Below, in pieces: positions 35,386-43,870 of a DNA stretch of 64,000 nt; position 1 is the first letter of the stretch, and every line of letters begins with the position of its first letter. The position numbers and the translations under genes were made by a program. This DNA is from Roseomonas sp. (lineage in GTDB: Bacteria; Pseudomonadota; Alphaproteobacteria; Acetobacterales; Acetobacteraceae), in assembly GCA_031180725.1 (NCBI GenBank), contig JAPSLO010000013.1, forward strand, positions 62,001 to 126,000, in the 5' to 3' direction. The notes beneath the pieces are model-generated. The model saw only the letters and a program-made list of their open reading frames with translations, made no database searches and was not told where the DNA came from.

Positions 35386-36369
35386 TCAGTCCGGCTTGAT
35401 GCCGGCGCGCTGCACCAGATCGGTCCAGCGGGCGGACTCGGCCTGCAGGTGGCCGCCGAAGGCATCGGGGCCGAGAATGCGGCGCTGCACGGCCAAGGCC
35501 TCCAGCCGCGGGGTAAGCTCCGGCGCGGCCATCGCCTGCCCGGTCGCGGCGACCAGCCGCGCCACCACGCGCTCCGGCAGGCCGGAGGGCCCGAGCACGC
35601 CCCACCAGAACCCGGCCACGAGGTCGATGCCCTGCTCGCGGAGCGTCGGCACCTCCGGCAGCGCAGTGAGGCGCTGCTCCCCGGCCACGCCAATGGCGCG
35701 CAACTGGCCTGACTGCACCAGCCCGGCGGCGCTGCCATAGGCGACGAAGGTCGCCTGCACCTGCCCGCTCGCCACATCCTGCACCGCCGGGCCGGCGCCG
35801 CGATAGGGCACATGCGTCATCCGCGTGTCGGTCCGCGCAGTCAGCAATTCCGCCATCAGATGTGTCGTCGTGCCGGTGCCGCTATTGGCGATCGCGATGG
35901 ACTCCGGCCGCGCCTTCGCCAGCGCGATGAGATCCGTGGCATTGCGCACCGGCAGGCTCGCCGGCACGAACAGGACGCCGGGCGCTAAGCCGAGCATCGC
36001 GATGGGCTGCAGGTCCCGCAGCGGATCGAAGGCAACGGGCCGCCCGCCCGCGGCCATCACCGCGGGCACGATGGTCAGCGGCGTGTCGGCCAGAAGCAGC
36101 GTATGGCCATCCGGCGCGGCGCGCACCACCGCCTCGGTGCCCAGCATGCTGCCCGCGCCGGCGCGGTTCTCCACCACAACGGATTGGCCGAGCAGCGGCG
36201 CGATGCCCTGGCCGAGCAGACGGCCGAGCGTGTCCGAAGTGCCGCCCGGCGCATAGGGCACGATCATGCGGATCGACCGGTTCGGCCACTCCGCCTGGGC
36301 AAGGGCAGGCCTCGCCGCGGTGACGGCCGTGAGGCCGAGAAGCAGCGAACGCCTGGGCAGCGTGGTCAT
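35386..36369 (-). CDS. Bug/TctC family periplasmic solute-binding receptor
   Basis: A 327-residue receptor started at ATG 36369; a much longer open frame upstream is antisense to the MATE gene and not coding. The signal peptide is TTLPRRSLLLGLTAVTAARPALAQ. Family motifs are complete: WPNRSIRMIVPYAPGGTSDTLGR, VVVENRAGAGSMLGTEAVVRAAPDG, IANSGTGTTTHLMAELL and HVPYRGAGPAVQDVASGQV. As with the other two receptors here, no membrane partner genes are present. It converges with the hybrid kinase. Confidence 0.92.
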   Translation of the reverse strand: MTTLPRRSLLLGLTAVTAARPALAQAEWPNRSIRMIVPYAPGGTSDTLGRLLGQGIAPLLGQSVVVENRAGAGSMLGTEAVVRAAPDGHTLLLADTPLTIVPAVMAAGGRPVAFDPLRDLQPIAMLGLAPGVLFVPASLPVRNATDLIALAKARPESIAIANSGTGTTTHLMAELLTARTDTRMTHVPYRGAGPAVQDVASGQVQATFVAYGSAAGLVQSGQLRAIGVAGEQRLTALPEVPTLREQGIDLVAGFWWGVLGPSGLPERVVARLVAATGQAMAAPELTPRLEALAVQRRILGPDAFGGHLQAESARWTDLVQRAGIKPD

Positions 36370-36461
36370 GCGGTGTCCTCCCTCGTCCGCCCATTTTATG
36401 GGCGGTGGGAGCCAGCCTATCGCGCGCCGCGGGGCGGCGGCTATGCGCCTCTGCGGCAGGT

Positions 36462-37844
36462 TCAGCGGAACCAGGCGCCGCTGCGCACCACCATGGCCAT
36501 CAGCACGCCATAGACCACCATGGCGATCGCCACCGCAAGGAAGAGCGCGGCGAGCGAGCCGGTGAGCCGCAGCACGAGCCATCCGGCGCCCACCGCGATG
36601 CCCAGGCGCAGGAAGCCGATGGCCAGCGGAAAGCCCAGCCGCCCCGCGCCCTGAGAGGCGAAGTAGAGCGAGAGGCCAAGCCCGAAGAACCCATAGGCCG
36701 GCCCGACCAGGCGCAGATAGAGGCTGCCGGTTTCCAGCATCGCAGGCTCTGCGCTGAACAGGGAAAGCCATGCGGCGGGCCAGAAGGCCGCCGCCAAGCC
36801 CACGGCTTCCGTCAGCACGAAGGCAATGGCGCCGCCGGTCAGCGCGATGCGCAGCGCGCGGCCCTTCTGGCCTGCGCCGATATTGGTGCCGACCATCGCC
36901 ACCAGCGGCGCGCCGAGGCCGAAGACCAGCGGCACCAACAGGTATTCCAGCCGCGCGCCGGTGCCGTAACCCGCCACCGCATCCATGCCGATGGCAGCAG
37001 CCACCAGCGCGGTGACCAGCGCGATGGTCAGGTTGGTCTGCAGCGAGGTGATGGAAGCCACCAGCCCGACGCGCAGGATTTCCCACAGCGTAGGGCCCGA
37101 AAGCGGTACCAGGCGCAGCCGCGCCGGGTTGCGGCCGGAGGCGACGTACCAGCCCAGCACCAGCGCGCCGCCCAGATAGTACACCAGCAGCGCCGCGCCG
37201 CCGCCGGCGATGCCGAGACCGGGGAGGGGGCCGATGCCGAAGATCAGCAGCGGCGAAAGCGGCACCAGCAGCACCACGCCGCCGCAGATCACCAGCGCCG
37301 GGACCAGCATGTTGCCCGTGCCGCGCACCACGCTGGCCAAGCCGTTCATCAGCCACAGCACCCAGGTGCCCGCGAAGACCACGTTGGAATAGGCCAGCGC
37401 CGCTTCCAGCGCCGCGCCCTCGGCGCCGAGCGCGGCATAGATCGGCCGGCCGAAGGCGAGGAAAATGACGCTGAAGGCGCCGCCCAGCGCCAGGTTGATG
37501 ACCACCGCGTGCCAGACCAGCGCATCGGCCAGTTCGCGCCGGCCCGCGCCCAGCGCCCGCGCGATGGCCGAGGAGATGCCGCCGCCCATGGCGCCGGCCG
37601 AGATCATCTGCATCAGCATCACCGGCGGGAAGACCACGGCCATGCCCGCCAGCGCATCGGTGCCGAGATGCGAGACCCACCAGGTTTCGATCAGCCCGGT
37701 GGCGGCCTGGGCGAGCATGATGAGGATGTTCGGCCAGGCCATGTGGAGCAGCATCGGCAGGATTGGGGCCTGCAGCAGCCGGCGGGTGCGCGGGTTCATG
37801 GCGGTGGGGGAGGGCGCGGGGGCCGTGCTGACGGCGGCACTCAT
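36462..37844 (-). CDS. MATE family multidrug/cation exporter
   Basis: A 460-residue inner-membrane transporter with about twelve hydrophobic helices in two related halves. The N-terminal half has ILPMLLHMAWPNILIMLAQ, WWVSHLGTDALAGMAVVFPPVMLMQM and GGGISSAIARALGAGRR, all typical of MATE proteins; NGLASVVRGTGNML and GFGLGAPLVAMVGTNIGAGQKGRA-like segments follow at the equivalent places. Such proteins export cationic drugs or metabolites in exchange for sodium or protons. It is divergent from a TetR-family regulator 123 bases away, which may control it. Confidence 0.9.
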   Translation of the reverse strand: MSAAVSTAPAPSPTAMNPRTRRLLQAPILPMLLHMAWPNILIMLAQAATGLIETWWVSHLGTDALAGMAVVFPPVMLMQMISAGAMGGGISSAIARALGAGRRELADALVWHAVVINLALGGAFSVIFLAFGRPIYAALGAEGAALEAALAYSNVVFAGTWVLWLMNGLASVVRGTGNMLVPALVICGGVVLLVPLSPLLIFGIGPLPGLGIAGGGAALLVYYLGGALVLGWYVASGRNPARLRLVPLSGPTLWEILRVGLVASITSLQTNLTIALVTALVAAAIGMDAVAGYGTGARLEYLLVPLVFGLGAPLVAMVGTNIGAGQKGRALRIALTGGAIAFVLTEAVGLAAAFWPAAWLSLFSAEPAMLETGSLYLRLVGPAYGFFGLGLSLYFASQGAGRLGFPLAIGFLRLGIAVGAGWLVLRLTGSLAALFLAVAIAMVVYGVLMAMVVRSGAWFR

Positions 37845-37967
37845 GGCTGGCCCTCCTCGCCGTGCAGCGGGTATAAGTGGCGGTCGCTATCTATTGCTTC
37901 AGATTGCGCGCGCCATCAAATCTGTCAAGCAAAGTGTGGCGTGCCGCGCAGTGGCAGGGAGGTTGGC

Positions 37968-38522
37968 ATGCGGGTCACCAGGGCGCAGGCGGCGGAGAAC
38001 AGGGCGCGCATCCTGGCCGAGGCCGCGCGGCTGTTCCGCGAGCGAGGGCTGGGCGGCGTCGGCGTGGATGCGCTGGGCGAGGCGGCCGGCATGACGCATG
38101 GCAGTCTCTACAGCCAGTTCGGCTCGAAGGAGGGGCTGGCGGCGGCGGCAGTGGCGCATGCCATGGCACAGGGCCTGCTGGCGCAGCCGGCCGAGCCGGG
38201 CGCCTGGCCGGAGGTGGTGCGGCGCTATCTCTCGGCCGCGCATCGCGACAGGCCAGGGGCGGGCTGTGCGATGGCGGCGCTGGGCTGCGAGGTGGCGCGC
38301 GGCACCCCGGCCGTGCGCCGGTCCTTTACCGAGGGGCTGCGCGCGCGGGTGGCGAATGTCGCCACCATGCTGCCGGAGGCGGAGGGGATTGCGCCGGAGG
38401 AGGCCGCGATGGCCGCGATCGCCGGCCTGGTGGGGGCGATGGTACTGGCCCGGGCGGTGGACGACCCGGACTTCTCCAACCGAATCCTGGAGGCCACCGC
38501 GAAGCGTCTGACGGAAGGCTGA
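37968..38522 (+). CDS. TetR/AcrR family regulator, divergent from the MATE gene
   Basis: A 184-residue repressor-type protein. The ATG at 37968 is preceded by GGGAGG at good spacing. The N-terminal helix-turn-helix is clear: RARILAEAARLFRERGLGGVGVDALGEAAGMTHGSLYSQFGSKEGL. The C-terminal part contains a CAMAALGCEVARG stretch found in TetR_C subfamilies that bind ligands of efflux systems. Divergent arrangement with the MATE exporter suggests that it represses the exporter and itself. I did not find an unambiguous palindromic operator in the shared 123-base gap. Confidence 0.9.
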   Translation: MRVTRAQAAENRARILAEAARLFRERGLGGVGVDALGEAAGMTHGSLYSQFGSKEGLAAAAVAHAMAQGLLAQPAEPGAWPEVVRRYLSAAHRDRPGAGCAMAALGCEVARGTPAVRRSFTEGLRARVANVATMLPEAEGIAPEEAAMAAIAGLVGAMVLARAVDDPDFSNRILEATAKRLTEG

Positions 38523-39148
38523 GACCGCGGTTGGGTGCACGCGCCGGTCGTTGGCGCGTGCCGCTTTCGGACAAATTCTCCGGGGCACGCTTGGGGGCAC
38601 GCTGGCGGGCGGCTAACGGCTTCGGACAAATTCGCCATGCCGCAGGACGAGGCAAGGCAGCAGGGGGGGACCGGTCGGCCTGGGGCCGGGTCGGGCGGCC
38701 GGTGCGGGGAGGACGGGAAGACGGATTCGCAGTGTCAAAGATCCGCGCGGTCCGCCTGACAACGGAGGGCTAAGCCTCCCCACGGCGCGGCCGGAAGTCC
38801 TGACGCTCCGTGAAGGGCGTAGGACTGCGTTCTTATCATGCTCCGGGCGGACCGCTTCGTCCATCGTCTTCGCGGGCGCTTTGTGGCCGTCACGGCGGAC
38901 CGTTGCAGGCGCGGCGGCTGCTCGCAGAGCGTGACGACAAGCGCAGCCCCCTGGATGTGATCATGCGACTGCGCTGCAGCAGTTGCAGTGGTGACAGACA
39001 GTCAGTGACGGCACCGCCGGCGCGCAGGGGGGCAGGCCAGCACTCCTGCTTGGGCAAGAACCAGCCTGTCCCAACCCCAGCAAAAGGCTTGCGGCTCGGC
39101 CGATTTTCGTGATACTCGAAGTAATCTGAATAACGGGGTGTATCGCGA
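38523..39148. other. Gene-free stretch with a 13-base direct repeat
   Basis: No convincing gene lies here; open frames are short and lack family features. TTCGGACAAATTC occurs twice, at 38566-38578 and 38621-38633, 55 bases apart, and GGGCACGCT-like words recur between them. The AT-rich TCAGATTAC-like sequence just before 39149 may hold the promoter of the next regulator. The region may be a remnant of an integrated or deleted element. Confidence 0.4.
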
Positions 39149-39754
39149 ATGCCTTCTGCTACCCGCCCCTACCGCCAAGTCGCCCGCGCTGCCGCCACCG
39201 AGCAGACCCGCGCGCGCATCCTTGACGCCTTCGCGGAGGCGATCGAGCGGACATGGATCGAGGAGATCACGCTCGACGAGATCGCGGCGGAGGCGGGCAC
39301 CACACGCCAGACGGTCATCCGCCTGTTCGGCGGCAAGGAGGGGCTGCTGACCGCTGTCGCGGAGCGGATAGGCCAGCAGGTCGTGCTGCGGCGCGCCCTG
39401 CCGGCCGGCCCGCTCGCGCACGCTGTCGCCCAGGCAGTGGTGAAGGACTACGAGGTGAGCGGCGACATGGTCCTGCGGCTGCTTGCCCAGGAGGGCCGCT
39501 ACCCGGTCGTGACGACGCTGCTCGACATCGGCCGACGCTCTCACCGCGAGTGGGTCGAGACGAGCTGCGCGGCTGCGCTGGCAGCACGCCCCCCGGCCGC
39601 GCGCCGGCGCCTGCTCGATCAGCTCGTCGTTGCCACCGACGTTTACACATGGAAGCTCTTGCGACGCGACATGTGCCGCCCGGCGGCCGAGGTCGAGGCC
39701 ATCCTTGCCGACATGCTGGGGAAGCTGCTGGAGGAGGAGATTGCCGATGCGTGA
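39149..39754 (+). CDS. TetR family regulator, coupled to a glycosyltransferase
   Basis: A 201-residue regulator. The N-terminal DNA-binding domain is ARILDAFAEAIERTWIEEITLDEIAAEAGTTRQTVIRLFGGKEGLL; the last part (RLFGGKEGL) is the recognition helix and following turn of TetR proteins. The C-terminal ligand-binding domain is helical and not assigned. Its last three codons overlap the start of the glycosyltransferase gene by eight bases, so the two are translated together. It is likely to control its own operon, perhaps in response to the glycosyltransferase substrate. Confidence 0.9.
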   Translation: MPSATRPYRQVARAAATEQTRARILDAFAEAIERTWIEEITLDEIAAEAGTTRQTVIRLFGGKEGLLTAVAERIGQQVVLRRALPAGPLAHAVAQAVVKDYEVSGDMVLRLLAQEGRYPVVTTLLDIGRRSHREWVETSCAAALAARPPAARRRLLDQLVVATDVYTWKLLRRDMCRPAAEVEAILADMLGKLLEEEIADA

Positions 39755-41030
39755 GTTCCTGTTCGCTACCTGGGAGGGTGGCGGCAACGTCGCACCGGTC
39801 GCCGGCGCGGTCCGGCGCCTCCGCGCGCGGGGCCACCGCGTGCGCGCCCTCGCCGACGATGCGTCCCGCGCGGAACTGGAGGCCGCCGGCGCGGAGGTCT
39901 GTCCCTGGCGCAGCGCCCCCAACCGCTCCGACCGCCGCCCCGAGACCTGCCCCCTGCGGGAATGGGAGGCGACGGAGCCCGGCGGCGGGCTCCTCCGGGT
40001 GCTGGACAGGCTGATGATCGGTCCCGCCCGGGCCTATGCCGCCGACACCCTGGCGGAGCTTCGGCGCGAGCCTGCGGACGTTCTTGTCAGCTCCGAGATG
40101 CTGTTCGGCCCGATGATCGCAGCGGAGGCCTGCGGAGTCCCGCTGGCGTTGCTGGGGGTCAACATCAGCCTCTTTCCCATCGAGGGCATGCCACCGATCG
40201 GTCCCGGCCTGGCACCGCCGCGGACGGAGGAGGAGCGGGCAGCGGCCGCGCAGGTCGCCGCCTGGATGGCGGCGCAGCTCGAGGCGCGCCTGCCGGTGTT
40301 GAACGCGGCGCGCGCCGCCTTCGGGCTGCCACCGCTCGGCAGTGTCCTGCAGCAGCCGGCGGCCGCGCGACTGACATTGCTTGCCACAAGCTCCGCATTC
40401 GACTTCCCGGTGCCCGCATTGCCTTCCCACCTGCGCTATGTCGGCCCGCTGCTCGATGAACCCGATTGGGCAGGCGGGTGGGAGTCGCCCTGGCCGGCGG
40501 GGGATCCGCGCCCGCTGGTGCTCGTCGCGCTCAGCACGACCTTCCAGGACCAGGCGAGCGTCATCCAGCGCGTCCTGGACGCCTGCGCGCCCCTGCCGGT
40601 GCGGGTGGTTGCGACGCTCGGCCCGGCGCTCGCGGGAGCGGTGCTTCGCGTGCCGGGGAACGCGGTCGTGCTGGACCACGCCTCGCACCAGGCGATCATG
40701 CGCGAGGCGGCCTTGGTGGTGACCCATTGCGGGCATGGCACCGTCATGCGGGCGCTGGCGCATGGCCGTCCCATGCTATGCCTGCCGATGGGGCGCGATC
40801 AGAACGACAACGCGGTGCGCGTCACCGAGCGCGGCGCCGGCCTGCGGCTCGCACACGAGACGGAGCCGGCCGATCTGCGCGCCGCGATCTGGCGGTTGCT
40901 GACCGAGGCAAGCTTTCCCCAGGCCGCCGAGGCGCTCTGCCGGGCGATTGCATGTGCAGACGAACCGGATGCGCTCGTGGAGGCGCTCGAAGGCGTCGCA
41001 GCACGGGGTCACTGCCGGACGGCGGCCTGA
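39747..41030 (+). CDS. UGT/MGT-type glycosyltransferase (GT1 family)
   Basis: A 427-residue GT-B-fold glycosyltransferase. It starts MREFLFATWEGGGNVAPVAGAVRRLRARGH, equivalent to the acceptor-side N-domain of macrolide-type and sterol-type GT1 enzymes. The donor-binding signature is near residues 330-365: VLDHASHQAIMREAALVVTHCGHGTVMRALAHGRPMLCLPMGRDQNDNA. LVLVALSTTFQDQ matches the usual SLGT/SFGS segment before it. There is no signal peptide. Relatives add sugars to small lipophilic acceptors, including antibiotics in detoxification. Pairing with a TetR regulator fits an inducible modification of a toxic compound, but acceptor and donor are not known. Confidence 0.87.
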   Translation: MREFLFATWEGGGNVAPVAGAVRRLRARGHRVRALADDASRAELEAAGAEVCPWRSAPNRSDRRPETCPLREWEATEPGGGLLRVLDRLMIGPARAYAADTLAELRREPADVLVSSEMLFGPMIAAEACGVPLALLGVNISLFPIEGMPPIGPGLAPPRTEEERAAAAQVAAWMAAQLEARLPVLNAARAAFGLPPLGSVLQQPAAARLTLLATSSAFDFPVPALPSHLRYVGPLLDEPDWAGGWESPWPAGDPRPLVLVALSTTFQDQASVIQRVLDACAPLPVRVVATLGPALAGAVLRVPGNAVVLDHASHQAIMREAALVVTHCGHGTVMRALAHGRPMLCLPMGRDQNDNAVRVTERGAGLRLAHETEPADLRAAIWRLLTEASFPQAAEALCRAIACADEPDALVEALEGVAARGHCRTAA

Positions 41031-41459
41031 TCGGCTGAGGAAGACACTGGCCCGCGTCAGGCATGTGCCTTCGGCCGACGCAGGAGATGGCGGGCCGGCA
41101 CCCTGAAGGGGCATTCGCGCCCATGCAACTGCGCTGTGGCCGCAGGTCCGCTTCTGGCCGTTGCGCAGCTTCCGCGTTCAGTCAGGACAGGCTCTGGGGG
41201 GCCGCAAAGGTGTCATGGCCCCCCGCTTCGACCCCCCACTTCCAGTGGCAGCGCAGGCCACATTTGCCGGTTTCCAGAGACAGCACCGGGATTTTGGAAG
41301 CGCAATCAGGCGACAGCTAATTCTTGGAAATCCGCTACCTTGTCCCGCCACGTCCCCGTTCGTCCCGGATTTCTGGAACGCCGTGACGGCAAGATTGCCG
41401 ATCAGGTAGTCGCCTCCTCACGCCGGTCGCGTGCCGGGACTTCCCGGCGAGGCTGCGAC
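41031..41459. other. Gene-free gap between convergent genes, with one hairpin
   Basis: No gene is supported. A hairpin GGGGGGCC / GGCCCCCC (arms 41196-41203 and 41217-41224, 13-base loop) could terminate the glycosyltransferase transcript. The 41280-41400 part is somewhat lower in GC. Nothing else was recognised. Confidence 0.45.
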
Positions 41460-42335
41460 TCAGAGGAGGAACCACTCAGCCGTATAGGTGACGCTGTTCG
41501 CCCCTTCGCCATGTGTGGTGGTGATCTCGATCTCTGGCGCGAGCGAGCCGCCGGTGTTCAGGGCAATGACATAATAGGCCGTTGCGGTATTCGTGCCCGG
41601 CCCCTGGATCAGGTTGCCAGACGTGTCATAGGCCATGATGAGCAGCTGACCTGCGCCGGTGAACTGGGCGCCATCCTTCGTCGAGCCCATGAAGGTGAAG
41701 GTTTGGTTGCCAGTGACCGCGGTGTTCGCGTCGATGCTGCGCAGGTCGATCCTGTCGCCGTCGTCGAAAACCAGAGAGGCGATGGTGTCACGGGCCGAGG
41801 GTCCGACACCGCTGTGGCCCTCGTCGAAGACAAACCGGTCGGCGCCGCCATTGCCCCGCAGGCTGTCGACGCCCTGGCCGCCGGTGATCACGTCGTCCGC
41901 GCCGCTGCCGGTTATGGTATCGGCCCCCGCTCCCCCGAGCAGGGTGTCCCCCGGGCCGCTGCCGAGGCCGCCATTGAGCACATCGTTGCCGTCGCCACCA
42001 TCGAGATAGTCCCGGCCATAGCTTCCATAAAGCGTGTCGTTCCCGGCTCCGCCCAGCAGCGTGTCGTTCTCGGTGCCGCCATCCAGCAGGTCGGTGCCCG
42101 TACCGCCGTTGATGGCGTCGCTTCCGCCCGAGCCTAGCAGCCTGTCATTCCCGCCGCCGCCTAGGAGAGAGTCATTCCCTGCCTCGCCGGTAATCGTGTC
42201 GGCGCCCGCCCCACCATCGACAGTGTCGTCGCCGCCGCGGGTATAGGTCCGGTCATTGCCGCCGAAGAGGTTCACGACGTCGGACGCCGAGGTGCCATTC
42301 AGCGTGTCGCCGCGATCTGTGCCGTTGATTGCCAT
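41460..42335 (-). CDS. RTX (hemolysin-type) calcium-binding repeat protein
   Basis: A 291-residue protein made mainly of glycine/aspartate nonapeptides (GGxGxDxUx). From about residue 20 to 165 more than ten such units follow each other (for example GGAGADTIT, GGGGNDRLL, GGAGNDTLY, GGDGNDVLN). These bind calcium in a beta-roll. The C-terminal 100 residues (RFVFDEGHSGVG, DTIASLVFDDGDRIDLRSID, then a hydrophobic end AEWFLL) resemble the secretion-signal region of type I exported proteins. There is no catalytic domain and no N-terminal signal peptide. GGAGGAAG precedes the ATG. No type I secretion genes are nearby. The upstream 200 bases are AT-rich for this genome. Confidence 0.87.
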   Translation of the reverse strand: MAINGTDRGDTLNGTSASDVVNLFGGNDRTYTRGGDDTVDGGAGADTITGEAGNDSLLGGGGNDRLLGSGGSDAINGGTGTDLLDGGTENDTLLGGAGNDTLYGSYGRDYLDGGDGNDVLNGGLGSGPGDTLLGGAGADTITGSGADDVITGGQGVDSLRGNGGADRFVFDEGHSGVGPSARDTIASLVFDDGDRIDLRSIDANTAVTGNQTFTFMGSTKDGAQFTGAGQLLIMAYDTSGNLIQGPGTNTATAYYVIALNTGGSLAPEIEITTTHGEGANSVTYTAEWFLL

Positions 42336-42554
42336 GGATCTTCCTCCCTCGTCATGGTGAGGCAGGAATTGTCATCGGGTAAAGTACAAACGGAACGAGG
42401 GGCAAAAATATCGCGCGGGTTTATGTGGGGATCCGTAAGGAATATGTATGCCTGGTCTGTGAGGCAACGGTACTTCTGCGCAGGGTTATTTGGAGGTCGC
42501 CATAATTCAGGATGCAATGAAGAGGCCAGGCCGGGGTGATTGCGATGCTGCGGA

Positions 42555-42878
42555 TCAGTCGCGGCAGATGAAGGGCACGAAGCTGCTGGCCATGCGGTCG
42601 TTCATCGCGGCAATCGTCAGGGCATTCGCCAGGGCGAGTTCCTGCTCGGAGCGCGGGCAGACGCGCCTCTCCCGACAGCCGGAGGCGAGGAAGGCCGCGT
42701 GGCGGGCGAGGAAGTCGGCGCTCAGCCCCTCCATTCCGAAGCGGGCCAGGGCCTCGGTCCAGGCTTGGCCGTAGGAGGCGCATTTCCGCGCCTGAAGTCC
42801 CTGCGGCGAGGCCTGGGCCTGCGCCGGGGCCAGCGCCGCCGCCGCCAACAGCAGACAGGCCGCCACCAGGCGCATCAT
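42555..42878 (-). CDS. Small secreted cysteine-containing protein of unknown function
   Basis: A 107-residue protein with a clear signal peptide (MRLVAACLLLAAAALAPAQAQA). The mature part has four cysteines (RKCASYG, ASGCRERRVCPR, FICRD), which could form two disulfides in the periplasm, and is otherwise helical (QAWTEALARFGMEGLSADFLARHAAFL). I do not recognise the family. Its ATG overlaps the stop of the RppH gene (ATGA), so it is translated from the same message. Confidence 0.7.
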   Translation of the reverse strand: MMRLVAACLLLAAAALAPAQAQASPQGLQARKCASYGQAWTEALARFGMEGLSADFLARHAAFLASGCRERRVCPRSEQELALANALTIAAMNDRMASSFVPFICRD

Positions 42879-43366
42879 CCCGGCACTGCCAAGTGGCGGA
42901 AGGCGCGGACCAGTTCCTGGTAGATCTCGCGCTTGAAACTTACCGCGATGGCCGGCAGCTCCTCGATGGAGGCCCAGCGCCAGGCGTCGAATTCGGGGTG
43001 CTCGTCGGCGTCCAGCCGGATGTCGGAATCCACCCCGGTGAAGCGTAGCGCGAACCACTTCTGGCGCTGGCCGCGGTAGCGCTGCGCGATGCGGAACCCG
43101 CCGGCGGCGAGTTCGGGCGGGAAGTCGTAGGTCAGCCAGTCCGGGTGTTCGGCGATGATCTCGGCCTTGGCGGTGCCGATCTCCTCGGCCAGTTCGCGCA
43201 TGACGGCCGCGCGGGGATCCTCACCCTCGTCCATGCCGCCCTGCGGCAATTGCCAGCCGCCGGCGCGGCCTTCGGCATTGGGCTGGTCGGCACGGCGGGC
43301 GACCAGCACTTGTCCTTGGCGGTTGAACAGAAGGGCACCGACATTGGGGCGGTAGGGCTTGTCCAT
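42875..43366 (-). CDS. rppH: RNA pyrophosphohydrolase (Nudix)
   Basis: A 163-residue Nudix hydrolase that removes pyrophosphate from mRNA 5' ends. ATG 43366 gives the RppH start (MDKPYRPNVGALLFNRQGQVLVARR). The Nudix box is complete: GGMDEGEDPRAAVMRELAEEIGT. QLPQGGMDEGEDP and the C-terminal YRGQRQKWFALRFTG, DEHPEFDAWRWASIEELP and FKREIYQELVRAF are characteristic of RppH rather than of other Nudix enzymes. It is followed, with overlap, by a small secreted protein gene. Confidence 0.92.
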   Translation of the reverse strand: MDKPYRPNVGALLFNRQGQVLVARRADQPNAEGRAGGWQLPQGGMDEGEDPRAAVMRELAEEIGTAKAEIIAEHPDWLTYDFPPELAAGGFRIAQRYRGQRQKWFALRFTGVDSDIRLDADEHPEFDAWRWASIEELPAIAVSFKREIYQELVRAFRHLAVPG

Positions 43367-43779
43367 GGGGCGGAAATACGCCGGACAGCGTGCCGCTCCA
43401 AACTCCATCGAGGCGCTGCCGTTCGATTCGCCGCAGGCTCTCACCGTGCCTGCCGCACCCGAGGGCAGGATCGTGCTGGATCGAAGGTCGCGCCGTGCGA
43501 AAGGCAGGCGGTCTGACCTGTGCGCGGCCCGCTCGGGGCCTGTGGGGCGTTGATTCGCGGCCGCGTCCGGCAGCGCCCTTCGCCGCTGCTGCCTTGGGGC
43601 TGGTCGATAGAGGTCGCCGGCGGCACCTCCCTGCCGGGGGCGAAAAATCCCTTGGCGCAGCCTGGGCCCGACTGCCCGCGGGCCCTGGCCCATGCAAGAC
43701 ACGTCGCGTGGCCTTCACGATTCCGTCGCCTCGTTGCTTGTTCAGCGAGCTGCCATGCCGCATGCGGTATATTGCTGGC

Positions 43780-43830
43780 ATGTGCAGGACGCTGCTCCTC
43801 CACCGTCGCCGGGTCTGCTGTCCGCCCTGA
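43780..43830 (+). CDS. Possible cysteine-rich leader peptide (16 residues)
   Basis: The short frame reads MCRTLLLHRRRVCCPP. It starts about 6 bases after a TATATT element, so it could be translated from a leaderless transcript. It ends 18 bases before a perfect 8-bp hairpin. Short peptides with clustered cysteines act as attenuator leaders in some bacteria (polycysteine leaders in mycobacteria). That role here is inference; the frame is short enough to be chance. Confidence 0.3.
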   Translation: MCRTLLLHRRRVCCPP

Positions 43831-43848
43831 TCGCGCGCCGGCTGGTGC

Positions 43849-43870
43849 CGCGCGGCCAGGATGCCGCGCG
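43849..43870 (+). promoter_or_regulatory. Hairpin after the possible leader peptide
   Basis: Perfect stem CGCGCGGC / GCCGCGCG with the six-base loop CAGGAT. No T run follows. It could be an attenuator or pause hairpin for the downstream SGNH-MBOAT transcript. Confidence 0.35.

Noticed and set aside
36370-37680. An upstream extension of the third Bug receptor frame (reading frame open to 37680)
   Set aside because: It overlaps the MATE gene on the same strand in another frame; the signal peptide begins at 36369.
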